Origin: Prolixibacteraceae bacterium
Lineage (GTDB): Bacteria; Bacteroidota; Bacteroidia; Bacteroidales; Prolixibacteraceae
Reading direction: 5' to 3'
Length of the DNA stretch: 64,000 nucleotides
NCBI GenBank assembly: GCA_028683385.1
Contig: JAQUIJ010000001.1
Location: forward strand, 558,001-622,000
In this document: positions 16,967 through 25,279 of the stretch, in pieces
Position numbering within the stretch: the stretch's first letter is position 1
Layout: the number at the start of each line of letters is the position of its first letter
The notes under the pieces: generated by a model
Seen by the model: only the letters and a program-made list of their open reading frames with translations
Told to the model about the DNA's origin: nothing
Database searches by the model: none
Position numbers and translations under genes: made by a program

Positions 16967-18145
16967 TCAGGCAATTACTCCCGACCCGATCAGTTCGTCG
17001 CCTTCGTACCAGGCGGCAAATTGTCCGGAGGTTATTCCACGCTGCTCTTCATCGAATATGATGTACATGCCATCATCATGTTGGTAAATTGTCGCCTTTT
17101 CGAGCGGTTGGCGGTAACGGATACGAAGATCGTACCTGCGGCTTTCTCCTGAATTCATAATCATATCAGGCCGAATCCAGTGAATTTCATCTTTAGGAAT
17201 AAATAGCCCGGGACGATACAAACCGGGATGTTCAGTGCCTTCACCCACATAAATGATGTTGCGGTTGACATCAGTTCCAATGACAAACAATGGATCTTCG
17301 TGGCCACCAATGTTGAGGCCCTTGCGTTGACCAACCGTATAATAATGAGCTCCGCGGTGTTCGCCAATGACTTTACCATTCCATGGTTTATATGGAAATT
17401 CGGAGCAAAGCTTACGGAAGTTCTCTTCAGTCTTTTCAACGTTCTTTTTCTTGGCAATGAATTCAGCCGGAACTTCAATTACATTGCCAGTTTTGGGTTC
17501 GAGTTGCTGCTGAAGGAAGGTTGGCAAATCAACTTTACCAACAAAACAAATGCCCTGCGAATCTTTGCGCTCGGCAGTTGGCAGGTTTTGCTGGCGTGCA
17601 ATTTCACGAACTTCGGGTTTTTCGAGATGCCCGATCGGAAACATGGCTTTCGAAAGCTGGTACTGGTTCAACTGGCACAGAAAATAGCTCTGGTCTTTGT
17701 TGTTGTCTTTTCCGGCCAAAAGCTGGTGAATTATTTGGCCATCTTTCTCAATTTCTGATTTTCGGCAATAATGGCCGGTTGCTACAAAATCGGCATCATA
17801 TTTCAGGCATTCGTCGAGAAAAATGTCGAATTTAATTTCGCGGTTGCATAGTACATCCGGATTGGGCGTGCGGCCTTTACTGTATTCAGCAAACATGTAG
17901 TCGACCACGCGTTGCTTGTAGTCTTTGCTGAGATCGACGATGTGAAACGGAATATCGAGTTTCTTGGCCACCAGTTCGGCGATCATGGCATCATCTTCCC
18001 AGGTACAGCGCGAAGTGATTGTTCCGGTGCGGTCGTGCCAGTTCACCATGAATAGCGCAATCACATCATGCCCCTGTTGCTTCAGTAAATAGGCAGCAAC
18101 GCTCGAATCAACACCTCCCGACAATCCTATTACTACACGGCTCAT
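16967..18145 (-). CDS. mnmA: tRNA-specific 2-thiouridylase MnmA
   Basis: A 392-residue enzyme that thiolates U34 of Lys, Glu and Gln tRNAs. The ATP pyrophosphatase loop GLSGGVDSS is at about 7-15. The two catalytic cysteines are visible in NPDVLCNREIKF and DSQGICFVG, and the tRNA-binding region GRTPNPD and KDNNKDQSYFL are present. The C-terminal barrel is complete. It is monocistronic. Confidence 0.96.
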   Translation of the reverse strand: MSRVVIGLSGGVDSSVAAYLLKQQGHDVIALFMVNWHDRTGTITSRCTWEDDAMIAELVAKKLDIPFHIVDLSKDYKQRVVDYMFAEYSKGRTPNPDVLCNREIKFDIFLDECLKYDADFVATGHYCRKSEIEKDGQIIHQLLAGKDNNKDQSYFLCQLNQYQLSKAMFPIGHLEKPEVREIARQQNLPTAERKDSQGICFVGKVDLPTFLQQQLEPKTGNVIEVPAEFIAKKKNVEKTEENFRKLCSEFPYKPWNGKVIGEHRGAHYYTVGQRKGLNIGGHEDPLFVIGTDVNRNIIYVGEGTEHPGLYRPGLFIPKDEIHWIRPDMIMNSGESRRYDLRIRYRQPLEKATIYQHDDGMYIIFDEEQRGITSGQFAAWYEGDELIGSGVIA

Positions 18146-18290
18146 TCAGATAGTTTCAAGTTAAAAGTTCCAAATTTTCGGTTACGGGTTTCGGGATGCG
18201 AGTTTCGCGCAACACGTAACCCGAATCCCAAAACTCGAAACTTTTTCTTTGGTCTGCAAAAGTATGGAAAGCGGGGAACTATTCCAAAAC

Positions 18291-18893
18291 CTATATCAAG
18301 TCGGCAGTGTCGATTTCGTTCATGTCGATAATCTTTTTCAAAATAGCGTACATGGTTAATCCGGAAGCCGATTTGATGCCGGTTTTTTCGGAAATATTTT
18401 TTCGATGCGAAATAACAGTATGGGTGCTGACAAACAACCTGTCGGCAATTTCCTTATTTGAATGGCCTTTGGTTACCATTTGCAACACCTCAATTTCGCG
18501 CTTGGTAAGTTCAGTATCAGTATCTTTATTCTGATCCGAAAGGAATGAATTCAGAATTTCGTTCACCTTGTAGCAAATCAAAGTTGGTGCATCGAAAAGG
18601 TTAATGGTTTGATTGGAATACACTGAATCGGCTTCCAGATGAAGCGTCATAAAATGTATTTGTTGTGCCGAAACAAGTATTTGCCGCATAAGCGAGCTGC
18701 TTTTTTCCTGTTCTTCTGAAGTCGCCAGGATTAAAACAGAACCATTCATTGCCTGATAGTCGACCAATTCGTCACCCCGGTGAAGCAAGACAACTTCGCT
18801 AGCCAGGCTACCTTTCAGAACCTCAAAAAGACCAGTCAGTACCAGGTCTGATTGGCTGATTACAACAACGGATATGTTCTGATTGCTATTCAT
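18291..18893 (-). CDS. LuxR/NarL-type regulator with atypical receiver
   Basis: A 200-residue protein. The C-terminal 65 residues form a clear LuxR helix-turn-helix (LTKREIEVLQMVTKGHSNKEIADRL, then HRKNISEKTGI). The N-terminal half has the size and strand pattern of a receiver, but I see no convincing acidic pocket or phospho-Asp: the strand that should carry it reads SVLILATSEEQ. It may respond to something other than phosphorylation. Its start overlaps the stop of the hemerythrin gene by 8 bases, so both are translated together, and it may report on the hemerythrin state or regulate that gene. Confidence 0.82.
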   Translation of the reverse strand: MNSNQNISVVVISQSDLVLTGLFEVLKGSLASEVVLLHRGDELVDYQAMNGSVLILATSEEQEKSSSLMRQILVSAQQIHFMTLHLEADSVYSNQTINLFDAPTLICYKVNEILNSFLSDQNKDTDTELTKREIEVLQMVTKGHSNKEIADRLFVSTHTVISHRKNISEKTGIKSASGLTMYAILKKIIDMNEIDTADLI

Positions 18894-19626
18894 CGCTTAC
18901 CAACAATTTTTCGAGCTGTTTTACCTTTGGGATCAGGATGTGATCTTCAATCCGAGAATGGTTTTTCAAATCTTTCTCGAATAGGAAAAGATTGGCCAGA
19001 AAAGCATTTCCCCGGTTCTGATCGTAATTGGGTGGTAAGTATTTAATAATGATGTTGGTCAGATCGTCCATTTTGTCATCCATGTTGGAGTGTTCTTTTT
19101 CGAAACTGGAAATTGAATACTCCGGATATTTCAACTTGAATTGTTCTCTGGACGCCCGATTTTCGATCACCCGGTTCAGTTCCAGAATGTAGGGAAACAT
19201 TTCGCGTTCTTCGAAATTGATGTGGATGACGAACTCCTCTTTAAACTTGGCGTAGAACTTCCTGACCAAATCGTTTTCTGCATTTTCATCCGGACTGGCT
19301 GATAGGAAAAGCTCGATCAACCGATCATTTTCCGGGATCAGGTAATCTTTGTAATACTGATGTGTTTTTACTAGGTATTCGATAACCATCGATACCGAAA
19401 AATCGAGCAACCGTTTCTCCGGAAAGTACGCTTCGTAATGAAAAACGTTGATGGTTTCGACAAAAAAGTTGAGATCGATTCCCTTTTCTTCACAAATATT
19501 ACGGATGGTTTTATCGCCAAAGCCCAATTTAATTCCTAACCGGTTGATTACCGGCAACAACGAGTGATCCTTATGAATTACCGAAGCAAGCTTGCTGTTT
19601 TCGTTAAACAATTCCATGGATTTCAA
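18886..19626 (-). CDS. Hemerythrin-domain protein (RIC/YtfE-like)
   Basis: A 246-residue protein with a short helical N-terminal region (about 10-75, resembling the domain that precedes hemerythrin in ScdA/YtfE-type proteins) and a four-helix hemerythrin bundle. Candidate di-iron ligands are His in KTHQYYKD, His and Glu in VIHINFEERE, His in EKEHSNMD and His/Glu in NHSRIEDH. YtfE-type proteins repair iron-sulfur clusters after nitric oxide or oxidative damage; O2 or NO sensing is another option. Overlap with the LuxR-type gene suggests a sensory pair. An in-frame Met three codons downstream is an alternative start. Confidence 0.85.
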   Translation of the reverse strand: MKSMELFNENSKLASVIHKDHSLLPVINRLGIKLGFGDKTIRNICEEKGIDLNFFVETINVFHYEAYFPEKRLLDFSVSMVIEYLVKTHQYYKDYLIPENDRLIELFLSASPDENAENDLVRKFYAKFKEEFVIHINFEEREMFPYILELNRVIENRASREQFKLKYPEYSISSFEKEHSNMDDKMDDLTNIIIKYLPPNYDQNRGNAFLANLFLFEKDLKNHSRIEDHILIPKVKQLEKLLVSDE

Positions 19627-19721
19627 TATAAATTTTCACCTATCAAGATTACAAAATTTTAAGCAAAAGGTTCACGGCTTAAAATGCAAAAACCCCACTT
19701 GAGATGAGGTTTCTATGAGAT

Positions 19722-19754
19722 ATTGATCCGATGACTTCAAGTCATCGGATCAAT
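19722..19754. repeat. Perfect 16-bp palindrome downstream of rhlE
   Basis: attgatccgatgactt (19722-19737) and its exact complement (19739-19754) surround one base. It is placed just past the rhlE stop and has no T-run, so it looks like a dispersed palindromic unit. A weaker hairpin (aaccccact/atgaggtt) is next to it at about 19691-19712. Confidence 0.65.
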
Positions 19755-19766
19755 TCGCATTAAAGT

Positions 19767-21077
19767 TTATGGTCTTCTGCTCCAGAATGTCCTTTTGGGT
19801 TTCTGTTCGGTCTGGGCTGATGGATGATTTGTCGGTCTTGACTCGCGGTTGCCTGAATTTTCCCTCACTGCCTGTCCATTGTGCTGACGTGCACTGGGTT
19901 TCCTCGTTTGTTTTGCAGGTGCTTTCTCCGGAGTAAAATCGGTCATTGCATACGGATGATCGCTAACCACCGGAATGGTTTGAGAAATCAATCGTTGAAT
20001 ATCACGCAGGAATGTTATTTCAGTATTGTCGCACAACGAAAGTGCAATACCGCTTTGTCCGGCGCGACCGGTTCTTCCGATCCGGTGAACGTAAGTTTCA
20101 GGAATATTCGGAATTTCGTAATTAATCACGTGCGATAAATCGTCAACGTCAATTCCGCGAGCTGCAATGTCGGTAGCTACCAATACACGTATTTTTCCAC
20201 CTTTAAAGTCCGAAAGGGCTTTCTGGCGGGCATTCTGCGATTTGTTTCCGTGAATGGCCTGTGCCTGATGTCCGTTTTTCTGCAAAAACTGAACAACTTT
20301 GTCGGCGCCATGCTTCGTCCGGGTAAATACCAAGGCCGAAACAATCTCCGGGTTTCTGAGCAAATGAAGCAACAAACTGCGCTTATCGGCATAATTTACC
20401 ATGTACATTTGCTGTTCAACCTTTTCGGCAGTGGTTACTTCAGGAGTAACTTCTACTTTGGAAGGATTGTTCAGAATGGTTTGCGAGAGTTTTACAATGT
20501 CATTAGGCATTGTTGCTGAGAAGAAAAGCGATTGACGTTCCCTTGGGAGTTCAGCAATGATGCGCTTTACGTCGTGAATGAAACCCATGTCGAGCATGCG
20601 GTCGGCTTCGTCGAGCACAAACAATTCAATACTCCGGAAATCGATGTATCCCTGGTTTGTTAAATCGAGCAAACGACCTGGCGTAGCAATCAGAATATCA
20701 ATACCGGCGCGTAAAGCATCGGTTTGCGGACGTTCGCCCACTCCACCAAAAATAACGGTATGTTTCAGTCCGGCATGTCGCCCGTAAGCTGCAAAACTTT
20801 CGCCAATCTGGATCGCCAGTTCGCGGGTTGGTGTTACTATCAGGGCCTTGATTTTACGTTTTCCCCTGGCCGGATTATGTGTTTCGTGCAAAATCTGAAT
20901 AATCGGAATGGCAAAAGCCGCTGTTTTTCCGGTACCTGTTTGTGCACAACCTAATAAATCTTTTCGCTGAAGTATGATGGGTATTGCTTGTTCCTGAATT
21001 GGGGTAGGTGTTTCGTAACCTTCTGTTTTTAAAGCCCTCAGGATGGGCTCAATCAAATCTAAATTTTCAAATGACAT
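19767..21077 (-). CDS. rhlE: DEAD-box RNA helicase (RhlE-like)
   Basis: About 436 residues from ATG 21077, giving the standard opening [16 protein letters not shown]; ten extra codons upstream are not family-like. Motifs in order: Q motif ([10 protein letters not shown]), [28 protein letters not shown] in [11 protein letters not shown], and HRIGRTGR. The last 60 residues are basic, Pro- and Gln-rich, a low-complexity RNA-binding tail. It probably remodels structured RNA in ribosome assembly or cold adaptation. Confidence 0.93.
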   Translation of the reverse strand: MSFENLDLIEPILRALKTEGYETPTPIQEQAIPIILQRKDLLGCAQTGTGKTAAFAIPIIQILHETHNPARGKRKIKALIVTPTRELAIQIGESFAAYGRHAGLKHTVIFGGVGERPQTDALRAGIDILIATPGRLLDLTNQGYIDFRSIELFVLDEADRMLDMGFIHDVKRIIAELPRERQSLFFSATMPNDIVKLSQTILNNPSKVEVTPEVTTAEKVEQQMYMVNYADKRSLLLHLLRNPEIVSALVFTRTKHGADKVVQFLQKNGHQAQAIHGNKSQNARQKALSDFKGGKIRVLVATDIAARGIDVDDLSHVINYEIPNIPETYVHRIGRTGRAGQSGIALSLCDNTEITFLRDIQRLISQTIPVVSDHPYAMTDFTPEKAPAKQTRKPSARQHNGQAVRENSGNRESRPTNHPSAQTEQKPKRTFWSRRP

Positions 21078-21231
21078 TTTAATAATTTGGAAAGGCCTTT
21101 GAATCAAACTTTTTTGATTGGCCTTTATGTTTACGCCGCGAATGTAGTCATTAATCCGATATGTCGCCTGCCAACCGCAACAATTCTGGGTTTTCGCTGA
21201 AAAAGAATATGTTACGGTGACATTAAGAAAA

Positions 21232-21267
21232 CAAAGGCTACCAACTTCAGAAAATTGGTAGCCTTTG
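21232..21267. terminator. Terminator hairpin downstream of the serine hydrolase
   Basis: Perfect 13-base arms (21232-21244 and 21255-21267) around a 10-base loop, 24 bases past the minus-strand stop at 21291. Confidence 0.75.
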
Positions 21268-21290
21268 CAAATAAAATTTATTCCTGCGAT

Positions 21291-22601
21291 TTACTCTTCG
21301 ATTGCACTATACAAAATAGCAGCTAACCGATCATAGAACTCGCCATGCTGAAAATTATTAATCTGCATCATGCCTACAAAAATCAAATCTTCTTTGGGAT
21401 CGATCCAGAATTTTGTGGTAAAATATCCGCCCCACTCGTAGGTTCCGGGCGATTTTGAATTAATGCCTTTTCCCTGGTCGGTTCTCAAACCAAACCCAAG
21501 GCAAAAAGTATCACCAGGACGTGGGCTTATGCCTTTCCCTTGTTGGTTCAACGTAATCATCTCGTCGGCGGTCATCACTTCAATCGTTTTTCGGCCAAGA
21601 ATGCGTTTGCCATTGTAAATGCCATTATTCAATAATGACTGAATAAAAATGGCATAATCCATTGCTGTCGAAGAAAGTCCACCGCCTCCGGCATAATGGC
21701 CTATGTCGGTATTTTTCGGATAATCTATATTACCAGACAATTCTGAACTTACAATTATTTCTAACTTATTGTTGGCATCGTATCCGTAAATGGGCACCAA
21801 TCTCGATTGCTTTTCTTTGGGTAGATAAAAATAAGTGTCTTTCATCCCAAGCGGTTCAAAAATATGCTTCCTGAAATAGTCACTCAATTTTTCTCCGGAA
21901 ACAACTTCAATTACCCGCCCCAAAACATCCATGTTCAGTCCGTACATGAAATGATCTCCGGGTTGAAAGGTCAGTGACACAGCCGCCAACCGGTTAATAA
22001 ATTCTTCGGTATTCCAGGTTGGATGCGACAAACCAACACCCAGCATGTTGTTCTTTTTATAGACCGCCATAATCTTTCCGGGATAAAAATCGCCATAGGC
22101 AATTCCTGAAGTGTGAGTCAGCAAGTGTCGCAAAGTAATTGGCGATTTGACTGGCACTGTGGTGTAACTCGAATCCTTTTCATTAAAAGTATCGAGTACC
22201 TGCGTCTTTTTAAATGCCGGAATGTAATCCTGAACAGCGTCGTCGAGACCCAGTTTACCTTCTTCGTACAATTGCATGATGGCCACCGTGGTGACGGCTT
22301 TAGTCATGGAACAAATGCGGAAAATATCGTCCTTTTTGTAAGGCACCTTTGTATCGGTACTCCTGAATCCAAAGGTTTTGTTGTACACTATCTGGTTGTC
22401 GCGGCCCACCACGAAAACTCCTCCGGGAATATATCCCTTGTTCACGTAATCCTGAATGAACTGATCGAGCAACTGAAGTCGCTTTTCGGAAATGCCAACG
22501 ATTGCCGGAGAACCTTCGGCTAACACATTGGAAGTGTGCTGAGCCCAAGTTGGTAACTGAAATACCACCAGTAAAATGAATGCAATGAATCTGATTCTCA
22601 T
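21291..22601 (-). CDS. Exported serine hydrolase, beta-lactamase class C family
   Basis: A 436-residue protein with a signal peptide (about 1-20). The catalytic SxxK motif is CSMTKA near residue 97, and the YxN-type motif is MYGLNMDVLG. Family members include esterases, D-aminopeptidases and DD-peptidases; true class C beta-lactamases have a stricter KTG pattern that I do not see. Periplasmic or surface-exposed. The sigma-factor gene lies 24 bases upstream, so they may be co-transcribed. Confidence 0.88.
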   Translation of the reverse strand: MRIRFIAFILLVVFQLPTWAQHTSNVLAEGSPAIVGISEKRLQLLDQFIQDYVNKGYIPGGVFVVGRDNQIVYNKTFGFRSTDTKVPYKKDDIFRICSMTKAVTTVAIMQLYEEGKLGLDDAVQDYIPAFKKTQVLDTFNEKDSSYTTVPVKSPITLRHLLTHTSGIAYGDFYPGKIMAVYKKNNMLGVGLSHPTWNTEEFINRLAAVSLTFQPGDHFMYGLNMDVLGRVIEVVSGEKLSDYFRKHIFEPLGMKDTYFYLPKEKQSRLVPIYGYDANNKLEIIVSSELSGNIDYPKNTDIGHYAGGGGLSSTAMDYAIFIQSLLNNGIYNGKRILGRKTIEVMTADEMITLNQQGKGISPRPGDTFCLGFGLRTDQGKGINSKSPGTYEWGGYFTTKFWIDPKEDLIFVGMMQINNFQHGEFYDRLAAILYSAIEE

Positions 22602-22625
22602 GATTGTAGGTTTTAGGGTTTGTAT

Positions 22626-23183
22626 TTATTTATGCTGATTGCAGCAGCAGCAATGTATCGGATGGGAACCGATGACAGTTCCATATTTGTCGAATTCGTA
22701 ATGGCAGCAATTCATCAGTAAGTCGCTCAACTTGTAACGTGCTCGGGCAACACGAGATTTGGCCGCAGTGTATGAGATTCCAGCTTTTTCTGCATAATCT
22801 TTTATACTGACTCCTCCAAGTTCAACCTGACAAAGCGCCTGACAATCCTGCCTGGGAAGATCTTCCATAAAGAGAACCATGTCGCGGATGGTTTGTGTCA
22901 TCATTTCGTCCGATTCAGCTTCTGCGTCAATCACTTCAGGAATATCATCAACTGATATGGGGTTATTTTTTCGATAATGGTCATTGATTATGTTCCGGGC
23001 AATCTGGAAAACCCATGACTGTACTTTAGCTTCATCGCGCAGGTTGTCGATTTTCGAATGAATCCGGATAAATGTTTCCTGAAGCAGGTCGTCAGCCAGA
23101 GCTTCATCTTTTACTTTGTTCCGGATAAAATGCAGCAAGCTGTCGCTAAACCGATGCCACAATTCAGTTGTTTTTTGTTCCAT
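22626..23183 (-). CDS. sigZ: SigZ-type RNA polymerase sigma factor
   Basis: A 185-residue ECF-like sigma factor. Region 2 (about 10-80) includes DDLLQETFIRIHSKI and VQSWVFQIARNIINDHYRK; region 4 (about 115-160) includes the helix-turn-helix SIKDYAEKAGISYTAAKSRVARAR. The tail carries a Cys/His-rich segment, CCHYEFDKYGTVIGSHPIHCCCC, seen in SigZ proteins and likely metal-binding or redox-sensitive. No anti-sigma gene is adjacent. It lies between hydF and the serine hydrolase on the same strand. Confidence 0.88.
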   Translation of the reverse strand: MEQKTTELWHRFSDSLLHFIRNKVKDEALADDLLQETFIRIHSKIDNLRDEAKVQSWVFQIARNIINDHYRKNNPISVDDIPEVIDAEAESDEMMTQTIRDMVLFMEDLPRQDCQALCQVELGGVSIKDYAEKAGISYTAAKSRVARARYKLSDLLMNCCHYEFDKYGTVIGSHPIHCCCCNQHK

Positions 23184-23191
23184 CGGATTAA

Positions 23192-24415
23192 TTATTTGGT
23201 GGCATTGTAAACATCCAGCGCTGCCGGAAATGGCTGTAAAGCCCGCTCAAAAATGCCTAGCGAATAAGCTATCGTCAATCCATAATTGGTCAACGGAACG
23301 CCAGCCATTCGGGCTTTCATCATACGCGAAAGCATTTCACGGCGGTTCCACATACAAGCTCCGCAATGAATGATCAGTTTAAATTCTGACAGATTTTCCG
23401 GAAAATCATGGCCACGATGATGCACAAATTCCAACTTTCCGCCCACGTACTGGGTCAGCCAACGAGGAATTTTTACGGTGCCAATGTCTTCACCAATCGG
23501 ATGGTGCGAACAAGCTTCGGCAATCAAAATTTTGTCACCGGTTTTTAGTTTATCAATCGCCATGGCACCTTTTACCATCTCCGGAAGGTCGCCCTGATAC
23601 CGTGCAAACAAAATGGAAAAACTGGTCAACGGAATTTCAGGAGGCGTGTCTGCAGCCACTTTCAGAAAAGCCTGACTGTCGGTTACCACCAGTTTTGGAG
23701 GTTTATTCAGTCGGTTAAAAGCTTCGCGGAGTTCGCGTTCTTTAACCACCAAGCAAAACGAATCATTATCAAGCAAGTCGCGGATGGTTTGTACCTGAGG
23801 CAGGATGAGCCGGCCTTTCGGCGCTTCTTTATCAATGGGAACTACCAAAATTGCAGCTTCGCCCGGCCCAACCAAGTCGGCCACAATTCCGGGGCGGTTA
23901 ATAAAATCGTCAGGAGCATGATTTAGAATGGCCTGCCGTAAATCTAAAATCCCGGCTCCGGTAGTTGCCAAAGTTTCAACAACTGGAATGTTTTCTCCTG
24001 AAAAGCTTCTTTGCAAACAATTTCCGGGTTGAACCAAATCCGATTTATTGAAAACAATGATCACCGGAATTGCACGGTCTTTCAGCTCTTTCAGGATAGT
24101 TTCCTCGAAATCGCCCCATTCATCAGCCTTTGAAATGATTAAACCAAGTTCTGTTCGGTCAAAAACCTGCATGGTTTTTTGGATGCGTTTTTCTCCAAGT
24201 GCACCGCTGTCGTCAATTCCGGCGGTGTCTATGAAAAGTACGGGTCCCAGTGGTAGCAATTCCATGGGCTTTTCAACCGGATCGGTTGTTGTTCCTGCGA
24301 TTTCAGAAACAATGGAAACTTCCTGACTGGTTAGCGCATTCAGTATAGACGATTTACCGGCATTTCGCCGACCAAAAATACCGATATGAAGACGGAATGA
24401 TTTGGATGCTTTCAT
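23192..24415 (-). CDS. hydF: [FeFe]-hydrogenase maturation GTPase HydF
   Basis: A 407-residue scaffold protein on which the hydrogenase H-cluster precursor is assembled. The N-terminal GTPase domain has the P-loop GRRNAGKSS at about 15-23, DTAGIDD and NKSDLV. The C-terminal cluster-binding domain has CSHHPIGED and HCGACMW, the ligands of its 4Fe-4S cluster. HydE, HydG and a hydrogenase should exist elsewhere, as none is in this window. It implies fermentative H2 metabolism, so at least a facultatively anaerobic life. Confidence 0.95.
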   Translation of the reverse strand: MKASKSFRLHIGIFGRRNAGKSSILNALTSQEVSIVSEIAGTTTDPVEKPMELLPLGPVLFIDTAGIDDSGALGEKRIQKTMQVFDRTELGLIISKADEWGDFEETILKELKDRAIPVIIVFNKSDLVQPGNCLQRSFSGENIPVVETLATTGAGILDLRQAILNHAPDDFINRPGIVADLVGPGEAAILVVPIDKEAPKGRLILPQVQTIRDLLDNDSFCLVVKERELREAFNRLNKPPKLVVTDSQAFLKVAADTPPEIPLTSFSILFARYQGDLPEMVKGAMAIDKLKTGDKILIAEACSHHPIGEDIGTVKIPRWLTQYVGGKLEFVHHRGHDFPENLSEFKLIIHCGACMWNRREMLSRMMKARMAGVPLTNYGLTIAYSLGIFERALQPFPAALDVYNATK

Positions 24416-24484
24416 GGTATTGCCACTGTTAGACCAGCAAAATTAACCATTCCGGAGCTTAAATTACCGATTGTCGGAAATAAA

Positions 24485-24513
24485 AAATGCCCCATAAAAC
24501 TTATGGAGCATTT
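24485..24513 (-). terminator. Terminator of the small Lys/Ala-rich gene
   Basis: Arms aaatgc-ccataa and ttatgg-gcattt with one mismatch and a 3-base loop. On the minus strand it is followed by a T-run. Confidence 0.78.
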
Positions 24514-24533
24514 CAAGCAGCAACAAACTTGTG

Positions 24534-24734
24534 CTATTTCTTTGCAGGAGTAGCAGCTTCTTTTTTCTCAATTTTTTTACCAACTGGAGCAACTGCATCT
24601 TTCTTAGTAGCTTTCTTTGCAGGAGCAACAGTTTCCTTTTTTGGAGCTTCTTTTTTTACTGGATCTGTTACCATTGCGCTACCTGCAAATGCCAAACCTA
24701 AAACACAAACCGAAATTAATGCTAACTTTTTCAT
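24534..24734 (-). CDS. Small exported Lys/Ala/Pro-rich protein
   Basis: 66 residues: a signal peptide MKKLALISVCVLGLAFAGSA followed by a low-complexity mature part built from K, A, P, T and V (repeats of APKK, APAKK and KKEAA). It has no cysteine, unlike the similar-sized exported protein at 9339-9557. It may interact with polyanions such as LPS or DNA in the envelope. It has its own terminator. Function unknown. Confidence 0.65.
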   Translation of the reverse strand: MKKLALISVCVLGLAFAGSAMVTDPVKKEAPKKETVAPAKKATKKDAVAPVGKKIEKKEAATPAKK

Positions 24735-24888
24735 GATTTTAATTTTTAAATTGTTGTTTTTTTATCAGTCATCCGATTCAGAAATGATTATTGAGGGAAA
24801 TCAAGTTTTGTCAATCGTTTCTTTACTGATGCTGAATGATTACTTGTTTTATAATTGATTCTTCTAAATCTTCGAGATACCTATATTG

Positions 24889-25095
24889 TTACTTTGTTCT
24901 TTTTGATCCAGAGGTTCTTTTATGATGCTTATGACTGCCTTTCTTCGATTTACCCGATTCAGTCGAAGACGAAGAGTTCATTTGCGATACTGATACGCTT
25001 TCTGTCTGACCATTTATTACCGAGGAAACATTTGAGGCATTACCTGCAAGAGACATCATAAAAGCCAATGCGAATACCATTAAAATTGTTTTCAT
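24889..25095 (-). CDS. Small exported Ser/Lys/His-rich protein
   Basis: 68 residues with a signal peptide (MKTILMVFALAFMMSLAGNAS), a Ser-rich middle, and a strongly basic tail containing KSKKGSHKHHKRTSGSKRTK. It lies 154 bases from the previous small gene on the same strand. The basic tail could bind nucleic acid, phosphate-rich polymers or metal. No family recognised. Confidence 0.6.
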   Translation of the reverse strand: MKTILMVFALAFMMSLAGNASNVSSVINGQTESVSVSQMNSSSSTESGKSKKGSHKHHKRTSGSKRTK

Positions 25096-25279
25096 TGTTG
25101 TTACCTTTCAATTGCCGTTGTTTTACGATTCAAATGTACGGTGGGAAAAACCTAACGAAGGTTACCGACATGTTAATGCCTTGTTAAAATCGCATCGAAC
25201 ATCGTTTTTATTAAATATCTTTACTTAACCGAAAGTAAAATAGTCAATCAACCAACGATATTATTTAAAAGCCAATAGG

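Noticed and set aside
17228-17758. A 176-codon frame opposite mnmA
   Set aside because: Entirely antisense to the well-supported mnmA; no independent evidence.
22113-22523. A 136-codon frame opposite the serine hydrolase
   Set aside because: Antisense to the clear beta-lactamase-family protein.
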